Part shown: piece after piece, positions 1-7,242 of the stretch
How the letters are laid out: each line of letters starts with the position of its first letter
How positions within the stretch are numbered: position 1 is the first letter of the stretch
Assembly (NCBI GenBank): GCA_023399455.1
Contig: JAEWPN010000028.1
Location: 1 to 13,835, forward strand
Length of the DNA stretch: 13,835 nt
From: Bacillota bacterium
Lineage (GTDB): Bacteria; Bacillota; Clostridia; Lachnospirales; Lachnospiraceae
Reading direction: 5' to 3'
Translations under genes and position numbers: made by a program
Notes under the pieces: generated by a model
What the model saw: only the letters and a program-made list of their open reading frames with translations
The model's database searches: none
What the model was told of the DNA's origin: nothing

Positions 1-44
1 ATTGGGAGCTTGTGGTTGGATAATTTGGAAAGGAGTGATTCAAT

Positions 45-872
45 ATGAAAGATATTATTGCAAAAGAGAATATTTACAACTCAAAAGGGGTACTATTGGT
101 TGCCAAAGGCCAGAAAATAACAAGAAATATAGAACAGAAATTACAAAGTTTAAGTTTAGGTTCAGAAAACGAAGAGATCTCTGACTTGAATAAACGTATC
201 TCAATAACAGAATGTTCGGAAAAAATCACAAAAACATATCCCTATATTGACAGCGCACTGATAGAAAAGGCGACTGTCATACTAAATAGTAAAATTTTTT
301 ATTCAAAATCTGAGCCCTGGTGGTTTCTTATATGTACATTAAGCAATTATGATGAATGGTTGTATACCCATTCTATTGATGTTGCGTTAATTTCAACAAT
401 GATGTTAATTAAGTTAACAAATAATGAAAGAGAACAAAATCAAATCTGTCTTGGTGCATTATTACATGATATAGGAAAATTACTGATTCCAAAGCGATTA
501 TTACAGGATTTCGACAAATTAAACGACCAGGAAAAATCCATTGTAAAACAGCATTGTGAATTGGGTTATGATATGATAACTAAAATAGACTTATCGGAAG
601 AGTGTGCAGATATCGTATTACAGCATCACGAACGTATGGACGGGAGTGGATATCCCAATCAAATAAAAGAAAAAGAAATTTCTGAATTTGCAAAAATAGT
701 TATGATTGCGGATGCTGTCGATAATATTACATCATATGGCTTTCATCAAGAAACAAAAGATATAAGAAACGGCATTCAAACATTATTGGAAGAACACTCC
801 CAATTTGATTCAAGATATGTCAGGCTCTTATGTGAATGTATGGGTGAAAAAGTGAAAAATAAAGAGCAATAA
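45..872 (+). CDS. HD-GYP domain protein, probable cyclic-di-GMP phosphodiesterase
   Basis: This 275-residue protein very probably hydrolyses the second messenger cyclic-di-GMP in the cytoplasm. The HD-GYP metal and catalytic residues are visible in order: H109 (THSIDV), H141-D142 in LLHDIGK, H170 in KQHCELG, and H194-H195 with D199 in HHERMDGSGYP, which contains the GYP loop. Residues 1-40 resemble the short N-terminal segment (KGxxLVAKGxxIT) common in stand-alone HD-GYP proteins. No receiver, PAS or membrane segment is seen, so the input signal is unknown. The start is supported by AAAGGAG about 8 bases upstream. The segment DAVDNITS replaces the more usual YDAxTS. The gene is much more AT-rich than the genes downstream. 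The function is known for the family; activity here is inferred. Confidence 0.9.
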   Translation: MKDIIAKENIYNSKGVLLVAKGQKITRNIEQKLQSLSLGSENEEISDLNKRISITECSEKITKTYPYIDSALIEKATVILNSKIFYSKSEPWWFLICTLSNYDEWLYTHSIDVALISTMMLIKLTNNEREQNQICLGALLHDIGKLLIPKRLLQDFDKLNDQEKSIVKQHCELGYDMITKIDLSEECADIVLQHHERMDGSGYPNQIKEKEISEFAKIVMIADAVDNITSYGFHQETKDIRNGIQTLLEEHSQFDSRYVRLLCECMGEKVKNKEQ

Positions 873-983
873 TTGCATATCGTTTCACTCGAAATGAAAA
901 GAGAAAAAAATCAAAAGCCCTTATACTGGAGATAAGAAAACAGGTTGATCAAGTGACACATCACGGAAAGGGCACTATATAAA
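873..983. other. Intergenic region between the HD-GYP gene and the glycosidase locus
   Basis: This 111-base A-rich gap separates two blocks of different base composition. I see no convincing rho-independent terminator after the HD-GYP gene and no canonical promoter for the esterase gene. TATACT at 922-927 could serve as a -10 element, but nothing resembling a -35 element sits at the right distance, so any promoter here may need an activator. GGAAAGGG at 965-972 is the likely ribosome binding site, with a rather long 11-base spacing to the esterase ATG. Confidence 0.35.
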
Positions 984-2885
984 ATGAATGATTTTAAACT
1001 CCCGAAACTTTTCGGTGACGGTATGATACTCCAGCAAAAAACCGAGGTACACCTATGGGGTTATGACCTGCCGGGAAGGAAAGTCATGATTTCCTTTTTG
1101 GGAATCGAAAACACAGTTACGGCAGATGATAACGGGATATGGGAAACGAGGCTTTATAACCTGGAACCCGGCGGACCGTTCTCCATGTACATAAACGATA
1201 GCGATGGAAACGTGGCCGTAATCTCCGACATTCTTGTAGGAGACGTATGGATGTGCTCAGGACAATCCAACATGGAACTCCCTATGGAACGTGTAAAAGA
1301 TATCTACCCTGAAGAAATTAAAAATTGTGAAAACTCAAAGATAAGAACTTTCAAAATAACCGAGCATGCGGATTTCCATGGCCCGCTGAGAGAGTTGCTT
1401 TCAGGAGAATGGAAGCAGGCAGGCCCGGATACCATCCTGCAATTCTCAGCGACCGCATACTTCTTTGCCGAGGAAATGTACCGTCTCACCGGGATACCGA
1501 TAGGTCTTATCAATGCAAGTCTGGGCGGATCGAGAATAGAATCGTGGATGGGAAGAGACATGCTGTCCGGCTATAAAGAATATCTGGACACGGCAGACCG
1601 CTACGGTGAGGATGCCTTCATACAGCATCAGTTAACCAAAAATCAGGAGCAAATGGAACGGTGGCATAGTGCCTTAGATGCTGCAGATGAGGGCTTAAAA
1701 GAGCATTGGGAAAAAGATATTGCTGAATTTGAAGGAAAAGAAGATATAGGAAACTCCTGGAAGCCTATTGAAATCCCTTTCTTTTTCAAGAATACGGCGT
1801 TAAAAGGTTTTATCGGCAGCGTTTGGTTTAAACGTACTTTTATGGTACCATCGAAACCGGCGGGAAAAGCAGCCGTACTTTGGTTGGGAACTATGGTGGA
1901 CAGCGATACCGTTTATATTAACGGAATATGGGCGGGCCATACCGATTACCAGTATCCCCCCAGAAAATATCAGATCCCCGAAGGGATTTTGAAAGAAGGA
2001 AAAAATACAATTACAATCCGGCTGAAATGCGAAAATGGAGAAGGCCGTTTTACTCCCGGCAAGAAATATGCCATATGGGGAGACGACGGAAGTGAAATCG
2101 ACCTTACGGGAAGCTGGAAATACAGAATCGGAGCATCCTGCGGGAAAATAGAGGAAACCGACTTCGTAAATTGGAAGCCTACCGGGCTATATCACGGCAT
2201 GATGGCTCCTTGCCATTCCTATACCATCGGCGGCTTCATCTGGTATCAGGGGGAATCCAATACCCATGAACCGGATAACTATCGCGACCTGATGAATCGG
2301 CTGATTGAGGGCTGCCGGAAAAAGTGGGAAAATCAAAACCTTCCTTTTTTCTATGTACAGCTTCCTAACTTTTCCATCGACTTGACGGAGAAAGACAGCG
2401 GATGGCCTGAACTTCGTGAGCAACAGCGACTGGCACAAAGCTTGCCCGGTACCGGAATGGTAACGTCCATCGACTTAGGGGAAGACAATGACCTGCATCC
2501 TCTGAATAAGAAGGAGGTGGGAAGACGCCTTGCCCTCCTTGCAGGAGCGAAGCTGTACGGGAGCAAGGAGGAATGCGGCGGCCCCAGCGTAGACAAAATA
2601 ACGGTAAAGGGCAATACAATACATTTAGTGTGTTCTCATGCGGATGGAATGCACGCTGCTTCCTATGATAAAGGGGATTCGATTGAAGACTTTGAGGTAG
2701 CAGGAGGCGATGGTATATTTGTCCGCGCCAGGGCACAAATAAACGAAAACTGCATCATATTGACTTATCCGGAAGAAGTGGAGAAACCGGCAGCAGTGAG
2801 ATACTGTTTTGCCAACACTAACAAGGGTGCATTAATTTATAATTCATCAGCATTGCCGATGAGCCCCTTTACAGTGAAAATATAA
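984..2885 (+). CDS. Sialate O-acetylesterase-like SGNH carbohydrate esterase
   Basis: This 633-residue protein probably removes O-acetyl groups from a sugar. The SGNH blocks are visible: GQSNMEL at 93-99 with the likely nucleophile S95, WYQGESN at 420-426, and DLHP at 503-506 with the likely catalytic H505, followed by VGRRLALLAG. Residues ~257-385 form a beta-sandwich insertion (VWFKRTFMVP, VYINGIWAG) like the GH2-type jelly roll that interrupts many sialate O-acetylesterase and CE20-type esterases. There is no signal peptide, so it is probably cytoplasmic. It lies 42 bases upstream of the GH2 gene, which suggests co-transcription and joint work on an acetylated oligosaccharide. The sialate name is a family label: no sialic acid catabolic gene is present, and xylan- or xyloglucan-type acetyl-sugars are equally possible. 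Confidence 0.85.
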   Translation: MNDFKLPKLFGDGMILQQKTEVHLWGYDLPGRKVMISFLGIENTVTADDNGIWETRLYNLEPGGPFSMYINDSDGNVAVISDILVGDVWMCSGQSNMELPMERVKDIYPEEIKNCENSKIRTFKITEHADFHGPLRELLSGEWKQAGPDTILQFSATAYFFAEEMYRLTGIPIGLINASLGGSRIESWMGRDMLSGYKEYLDTADRYGEDAFIQHQLTKNQEQMERWHSALDAADEGLKEHWEKDIAEFEGKEDIGNSWKPIEIPFFFKNTALKGFIGSVWFKRTFMVPSKPAGKAAVLWLGTMVDSDTVYINGIWAGHTDYQYPPRKYQIPEGILKEGKNTITIRLKCENGEGRFTPGKKYAIWGDDGSEIDLTGSWKYRIGASCGKIEETDFVNWKPTGLYHGMMAPCHSYTIGGFIWYQGESNTHEPDNYRDLMNRLIEGCRKKWENQNLPFFYVQLPNFSIDLTEKDSGWPELREQQRLAQSLPGTGMVTSIDLGEDNDLHPLNKKEVGRRLALLAGAKLYGSKEECGGPSVDKITVKGNTIHLVCSHADGMHAASYDKGDSIEDFEVAGGDGIFVRARAQINENCIILTYPEEVEKPAAVRYCFANTNKGALIYNSSALPMSPFTVKI

Positions 2886-2927
2886 GCGATATATAGACGA
2901 TATGGAAGGCGGCGGAGGTTTCGGGAT

Positions 2928-5900
2928 ATGAGGAAGTTATTTAATGACGGATGGCAGTTTTTAAAGCTGGAAGCAGATGCAGATTATAGAAAAGCTATGG
3001 GAAAGCTTAAGGAGTTTCGGCCCGTTTCCCTTCCCCATGACTGGCTGATTTATGATTCAGGCCGCTTATATGAGGACAGTTCAGGATGGTATGTAAAGAC
3101 TCTCGTGTGGGAAAAGGAGGGAAAAAGAGCATTCCTTATCTTTGACGGCGTTTATATGGACAGTACTGTCTATGTAAACGGAGAAAAAGCAGGGGAGTGG
3201 AAGTACGGCTATTCCGCTTTTACACTGGATATCACGGATCATATTCGATCCGGAGAAAATCAGATTGCTGTGCAGGCAAGATTTCTAAGCCCTAACAGCA
3301 GATGGTATTCGGGAGCGGGCATCTATCGGGATGTGTGGTTCAAGGTGACGGGAGAAACTTATCTGGAGGAGGATGGGATTTACATCAATGTCAAAAGAGT
3401 GGGGACCGGCCCCCATAGGGAGGAAGAGGACTTTAAGCTGTCCGTGGATACCGCCGTGGGCGGCATAATACAAGACAGGAAAGTAGACATTGTGCATAAG
3501 CTTTTTTTTGAAGGCACAGAAATTCCTATCAATTCACTCCATACCATAGAAGGCGGTGATGCCTTGCAGGAGTTTTTGGTAAAACGTCCCAGGCTGTGGG
3601 CTATAGAGTCTCCCTGCCTCTATGTGCTTCATACCAGTCTGTCGGTAGACGGAATCATTGCGGAGGAGGCGGATATCCGCTTCGGTTTCCGTTATCCGGA
3701 ATTCCATCCTGACAAAGGATTTTTCTTAAACGGTAGAAAAGTCAAGCTGAATGGAGTCTGTGAGCATCATGACTTAGGCTGTCTGGGAGCCGCTTTTAAT
3801 AAGAGTGCCATGGAAAGAAAGTTCAGAATATTAAAGGAAATGGGAGTCAATGCGGTGCGGGGCACTCATAATATGATGGCACCCGGCTTCATGGACCTTG
3901 CGGATGAAATGGGTATACTGGTGATTTCCGAAGCCTTCGATATGTGGGAACGTTCCAAGACCACTTATGATTACGCCAGATTTTTCACGGAATGGGCCGA
4001 GAGAGACGTACAAAGCTGGGTAAAGCGGGACAGAAACCATCCAAGTGTCATTATGTGGAGCATCGGAAATGAAATTTATGATACACATGCTGATGAACGC
4101 GGACAGGAAATAACGAGAAAATTACAGAAAATGGTAAATACCCACGACCCTGGTCACAACGCCGGTATCACCATCGGTTCCAACTACATGCCGTGGGAAA
4201 ATGCCAGAAAGTGTGCGGATATTGTAAAGCTGGCCGGATACAATTATTCTGAAAAATATTATCGGAAGCATCATGAAGAACATCCTGACTGGGTGATTTA
4301 TGGCAGTGAGACCTCTTCTATCGTGCAAAGCAGAGGAGTGTATCATTTTCCCTTAAAGGCAGACATTCTCGCGGAGGATGACGAGCAGTGTTCGGCGCTT
4401 GGAAACAGTGCTACCAGCTGGGGCGCCAAATCTATGGAAGACTGCGTATGTCTGGACAGAGATATGGATTTTTCCATGGGACAGTTTCTATGGACGGGCT
4501 TCGATTATATTGGAGAACCTACCCCTTATCATTCGAAGAACTCCTACTTCGGTCAGGTGGATACGGCGGGTTTCCCCAAGGATGCTTATTACGTATGGCA
4601 GTCTGCGTGGACGGACCATAAAAAAGCGCCTATGGTACACATATTTCCTTATTGGGATTTTAACGTCGGTCAGCAGATAGACGTAAGAGTATGCTCCAAC
4701 GGGCCTGAGGTTGAGTTGTTCCTGAATGAAAAAAGTCTCGGAAGGCAAAACCTTACCCATGATCCGGGAAGCGGAAATCATATCATTGCGGATTATCATG
4801 TACTCTATGAAGAAGGAGAACTTAGGGCGGTAGCCTATGACGAAAACGGGCAATCTATTGCGGTAAAGGTCAGAAAATCCTTCGGTAATTCCCATAGTCT
4901 GACACTGAAGGCTGAAAATACAAGGATTCAGGCAAACAGCACAGATTTGTTATTCATAGAAATCGGTACGCTGGATAAGAAGGGCAATCCCGTAGAAAAT
5001 GCGGCGGACAGAGTAAAGGTAAGCTTAGAAGGCGCCGGACGGCTGATCGGGCTGGATAACGGAGACAGTACCGATTATGACAGCTATAAGGGAATATCCA
5101 GGAGGCTGTTCCAGGGTAAGCTTCTGGCGGTAGTCGGAGCGAAAATGGAGTCAGGCGCTATTAAGGTGCAGGTCTCCGGTAAAGGTTTGCTCCCGGCGGA
5201 ACTAATCTGTGAAGCAACAGAGGAAATAACAACATCAGCTTCGTCAGCTCGGGTGACTTCGTATTCGTCAGCTCACGTTTTTTTAGAAGAGAATGAAGAG
5301 CATCCTATTGTTCTTGGAAGCGAAGAAGAGATACCGGTTAGAAAAATAGTTCTGACTGCTCCTGAGGGGAATGTATTTTCCCCTGATAAAAAAGAAATGT
5401 GGGTGGAGGCTGCCATCTGTCCTGCTGATGCCACAGATAAAGAACTTTTCTTCCGTGCGGTAAACGATTCAGGAGTGACTACTAATCTTGCAGTGCTTAA
5501 GCAGGAAGGGAACCGGGTGCATATAGCGGCGAGAGGTGACGGTTCCTTCCGCCTGCGGTGTATGTCGAAGAGCGGAACGGAAAAGGTGAGACTTATTTCC
5601 CAATTGGAGTTTAATATTAAGGGGATGGGAGAAGCCTTCCTGAATCCTTACGAGTTTATATCCGGCAGCCTTTATACCTCTGTTAAGGGAGAAGCGGGAA
5701 ATGGTAATGAAAGAGGAATAGCCACAGCAAGGGATGGAGAAACCGTTATTTCCTATGAAGATATTGACTTCGGAGATTTTGGTTCCGATGAAATTACGGT
5801 TCCTATTTTTGCCCTGAGTTCGGAGGAATATCCTATCCAAATCTGGGAGGGCGTTCCGGGAGAGGAGGGGAGTGAGCTTTTGGCGGAAGAGGTCTATCAA

Positions 5901-6395
5901 AAGCCTTCCATATGGAATGTATATCAGCCCGAAACCTGGAAGCTGAAAAGGAGAATAAAAGGAGTCAGTACCCTGAGCTTCCTCGTCCGGCAGAAGATTC
6001 ATATCAAAGGCTTTTCTTTCACTGGAACGGACAAGGCGAGAGCACAGATAAAAGCTTTGGAAGCGGATGCTATTTATGGCGACAGCTTTGTAAAAACGGC
6101 GGACACAGTAGAAAAAATAGGTAACAATGTTTCTCTGGAATTCGAAGAAATGGACTTTAAAGAAGAAGGAATCTCAGTCCTGACGATTTGCGGACGTTCC
6201 TCTGCCGGAAATAACACTATTCATGTGCGGTTTTTTGACGGATCGGAGGAAAGTAAGCAGATTGTAGAATTCCAACGGGCTAAAGAATATGAGGTGCAGA
6301 CCTTTTGCCTGAATAAGATAACGGGAAAGCAAAAAGTAACATTTATGTTTATGCCCGGCAGCAATTTTGATTTTCAGTGGTTTCGGTTTGAATAA
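2928..6395 (+). CDS. GH2 family beta-glycosidase with DUF4982, Ig-like and tandem CBM6-like domains
   Basis: This 1155-residue enzyme is a retaining glycoside hydrolase of family 2, probably a beta-galactosidase. Visible modules are an N-terminal sugar-binding sandwich (~1-145, starting LFNDGWQF), an Ig-like domain (~150-255), a TIM barrel (~260-565), DUF4982 (~572-635) and an Ig-like domain (~655-755). A Ser/Ala linker (770-785), a Big_2-type Ig domain (~800-905, PADATDK) and two CBM6-like sandwiches (~910-1030 and ~1031-1155, ending in FQWFRFE) follow. Likely catalytic residues are E382 (acid/base, SIGNEI) and E461 (nucleophile, YGSETSS); H314 in RGTHN is the conserved binding histidine. 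GGCGGAGG at 2911-2918 sets the ATG. No signal or sorting sequence is seen, implying an intracellular enzyme. It is about 350 residues longer than plain DUF4982 relatives. Beta-glucuronidase or another beta-glycosidase specificity cannot be excluded. Confidence 0.88.
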   Translation: MRKLFNDGWQFLKLEADADYRKAMGKLKEFRPVSLPHDWLIYDSGRLYEDSSGWYVKTLVWEKEGKRAFLIFDGVYMDSTVYVNGEKAGEWKYGYSAFTLDITDHIRSGENQIAVQARFLSPNSRWYSGAGIYRDVWFKVTGETYLEEDGIYINVKRVGTGPHREEEDFKLSVDTAVGGIIQDRKVDIVHKLFFEGTEIPINSLHTIEGGDALQEFLVKRPRLWAIESPCLYVLHTSLSVDGIIAEEADIRFGFRYPEFHPDKGFFLNGRKVKLNGVCEHHDLGCLGAAFNKSAMERKFRILKEMGVNAVRGTHNMMAPGFMDLADEMGILVISEAFDMWERSKTTYDYARFFTEWAERDVQSWVKRDRNHPSVIMWSIGNEIYDTHADERGQEITRKLQKMVNTHDPGHNAGITIGSNYMPWENARKCADIVKLAGYNYSEKYYRKHHEEHPDWVIYGSETSSIVQSRGVYHFPLKADILAEDDEQCSALGNSATSWGAKSMEDCVCLDRDMDFSMGQFLWTGFDYIGEPTPYHSKNSYFGQVDTAGFPKDAYYVWQSAWTDHKKAPMVHIFPYWDFNVGQQIDVRVCSNGPEVELFLNEKSLGRQNLTHDPGSGNHIIADYHVLYEEGELRAVAYDENGQSIAVKVRKSFGNSHSLTLKAENTRIQANSTDLLFIEIGTLDKKGNPVENAADRVKVSLEGAGRLIGLDNGDSTDYDSYKGISRRLFQGKLLAVVGAKMESGAIKVQVSGKGLLPAELICEATEEITTSASSARVTSYSSAHVFLEENEEHPIVLGSEEEIPVRKIVLTAPEGNVFSPDKKEMWVEAAICPADATDKELFFRAVNDSGVTTNLAVLKQEGNRVHIAARGDGSFRLRCMSKSGTEKVRLISQLEFNIKGMGEAFLNPYEFISGSLYTSVKGEAGNGNERGIATARDGETVISYEDIDFGDFGSDEITVPIFALSSEEYPIQIWEGVPGEEGSELLAEEVYQKPSIWNVYQPETWKLKRRIKGVSTLSFLVRQKIHIKGFSFTGTDKARAQIKALEADAIYGDSFVKTADTVEKIGNNVSLEFEEMDFKEEGISVLTICGRSSAGNNTIHVRFFDGSEESKQIVEFQRAKEYEVQTFCLNKITGKQKVTFMFMPGSNFDFQWFRFE
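5235..5282 (+). repeat. Tandem 24-base in-frame repeat encoding a Ser/Ala linker in the GH2 gene
   Basis: Two adjacent 24-base units (5235-5258 and 5259-5282) share the 11-mer TTCGTCAGCTC at 5240-5250 and 5264-5274. They encode SASSARVT and SYSSAHVF, residues 770-785. The repeat sits exactly at the border between the DUF4982/Ig-like core and the C-terminal Ig/CBM-like extension, so it looks like an interdomain linker that grew by duplication. Confidence 0.6.
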
Positions 6396-6427
6396 GGAAA
6401 TAAGTAAATAAAGATAAGTAAACTCTA

Positions 6428-6456
6428 TTGACAAACATAAATCCATATGCTATCAT
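6428..6456 (+). promoter_or_regulatory. Strong sigma-A-type promoter of the tetR gene
   Basis: A consensus -35 box TTGACA (6428-6433) lies 17 bases before TATCAT (6451-6456), a good -10 box. The expected transcription start is near 6463, about 37 bases before the tetR ATG. It lies just upstream of a palindromic operator, which fits autorepression. The A/T-rich bases between the GH2 stop and this promoter show no clear terminator. Confidence 0.75.
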
Positions 6457-6463
6457 AAACGGC

Positions 6464-6486
6464 GTTAGCTAACTATGTTCGCTAAG
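6464..6486. promoter_or_regulatory. Putative TetR operator upstream of tetR
   Basis: GTTAGCTAAC (6464-6473) is a perfect 10-base palindrome at the expected transcription start. Three bases later comes GTTCGCTAAG (6477-6486), which matches it at 8 of 10 positions, so the site looks like a tandem pair of operator units 13 bases apart. GTTAG/CTAAC and GTTCGC elements recur in front of the ABC operon, which suggests one regulator acts at both sites. That the bound regulator is the adjacent TetR protein is inference. Confidence 0.6.
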
Positions 6487-6499
6487 TGGGAGTGATGAA

Positions 6500-7129
6500 A
6501 TGCCAAAGGATAAGAGCGGAACACTGGAAAAAATAATTCCGTGCGCGAAAAGGGAATTTTTAGATAAGGGTTTCGAACGGGCTTCTCTGCGCAAGATTGC
6601 CGCTGATGCGAATATGTCCGCGGCAGGATTATACCGTCATTTTGAAAGCAAGGAAGCTATGTTCGATGCACTGGTGGCTCCTCTCGTTAATACATATCTT
6701 CGCAACTATGAAGAATCCATGCAGCGCAGCTATGAGCTTCTGGATACGGAAGAAATCAAAAAGTTCTGGGAAGTCTCCGAAGAGGAGGGCTTGCAATATA
6801 TAGACTTTATTTATGACCATTTTGAGGAATTCAAACTCCTGCTAACTTGTTCGGATGGTACAAAGTACCAGAACTTTATGCATGATATCTCCGAAATGGA
6901 AGTCAAGGAAATGACCAGACTGATGGACGAGTTGCGAAGCAGAGGTTTTACGGTAAAGGATATTTCGCAGGATGAGCTTCACATGCTCGTAAGCGGCTAT
7001 GTTGCTTCTGTCTTTGAAGTAGTCATTCACGACTATCCGCGGGAAAAGGCTATTGCACAGGCCAGAACGCTGATGGAATTTTTATATCCTGGTTGGATAA
7101 AGGCCTTCGGTATGGAGGGCATGGTTTAA
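6500..7129 (+). CDS. TetR/AcrR-family transcriptional regulator
   Basis: This 209-residue protein is a one-component repressor-type regulator. The N-terminal TetR DNA-binding domain is clear at ~8-55: AKREFLDKGFERASLRKIA followed by AAGLYRHFESKEAMFDAL, the classic helix-turn-helix with the YxHFxSKE recognition signature. The rest (~56-209) is an all-helical ligand-binding and dimerisation domain with no recognisable subfamily signature, so the ligand is unknown. The start has GGGAG about 7 bases upstream and lies downstream of a consensus promoter. The gene sits directly before the ABC/ECF transporter operon on the same strand, with matching palindromes in front of both, so it probably represses itself and the transporters. 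The ligand may be the transported compound. Confidence 0.92.
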   Translation: MPKDKSGTLEKIIPCAKREFLDKGFERASLRKIAADANMSAAGLYRHFESKEAMFDALVAPLVNTYLRNYEESMQRSYELLDTEEIKKFWEVSEEEGLQYIDFIYDHFEEFKLLLTCSDGTKYQNFMHDISEMEVKEMTRLMDELRSRGFTVKDISQDELHMLVSGYVASVFEVVIHDYPREKAIAQARTLMEFLYPGWIKAFGMEGMV

Positions 7130-7140
7130 TAATGGAACTA

Positions 7141-7185
7141 ATAAAATGAAATGCCGGGGATTCGTCCCCGAATTTTTCATTTTAT
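7141..7185 (+). terminator. Rho-independent terminator after tetR with a TTCG tetraloop
   Basis: The core is CGGGGA (7155-7160), TTCG loop (7161-7164), TCCCCG (7165-7170), followed two bases later by TTTTT (7173-7177). An outer pair of perfect 11-base arms, 7141-7151 and 7175-7185, extends the foldback. It probably ends most tetR transcripts, so the ABC/ECF operon needs its own promoter just downstream or receives only readthrough. Confidence 0.8.
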
Positions 7186-7209
7186 GGGTTAGTTAACACT
7201 AACTAAAAT
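7181..7209 (+). promoter_or_regulatory. Probable ABC/ECF operon promoter with embedded TetR-type operator
   Basis: GTTAGT-TAAC-ACTAAC (7188-7203) is a 16-base inverted repeat with perfect 6-base arms. It is followed at once by TAAAAT (7204-7209), a good -10 box, and preceded at a 17-base spacing by TTTATG (7181-7186), a poor -35 box. The palindrome thus fills the promoter spacer, a typical position for a TetR-family repressor. GTTCGC, also found before tetR, follows at 7211-7216. The palindrome is certain; the promoter assignment is inference because of the weak -35. Confidence 0.55.
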
Positions 7210-7242
7210 TGTTCGCAAAAAAATTGAGGGAGGTGGACGTAT

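Noticed and set aside
883..899. Possible terminator hairpin after the HD-GYP gene (TTTCA/TGAAA arms)
   Set aside because: Only five A/T-rich base pairs and no following T-tract, so it is not a credible terminator.
873..983. Riboswitch or structured leader before the esterase gene
   Set aside because: The gap is short and A-rich, with no conserved aptamer pattern or expression-platform hairpin that I can see.
2365..2736. Minus-strand open frame of 123 codons inside the esterase gene
   Set aside because: It is antisense to the conserved SGNH coding region and has no domain or start signal.
5469..6002. Minus-strand open frame of 177 codons inside the GH2 gene
   Set aside because: No recognisable motif; the opposite strand is a continuous conserved glycosidase tail.
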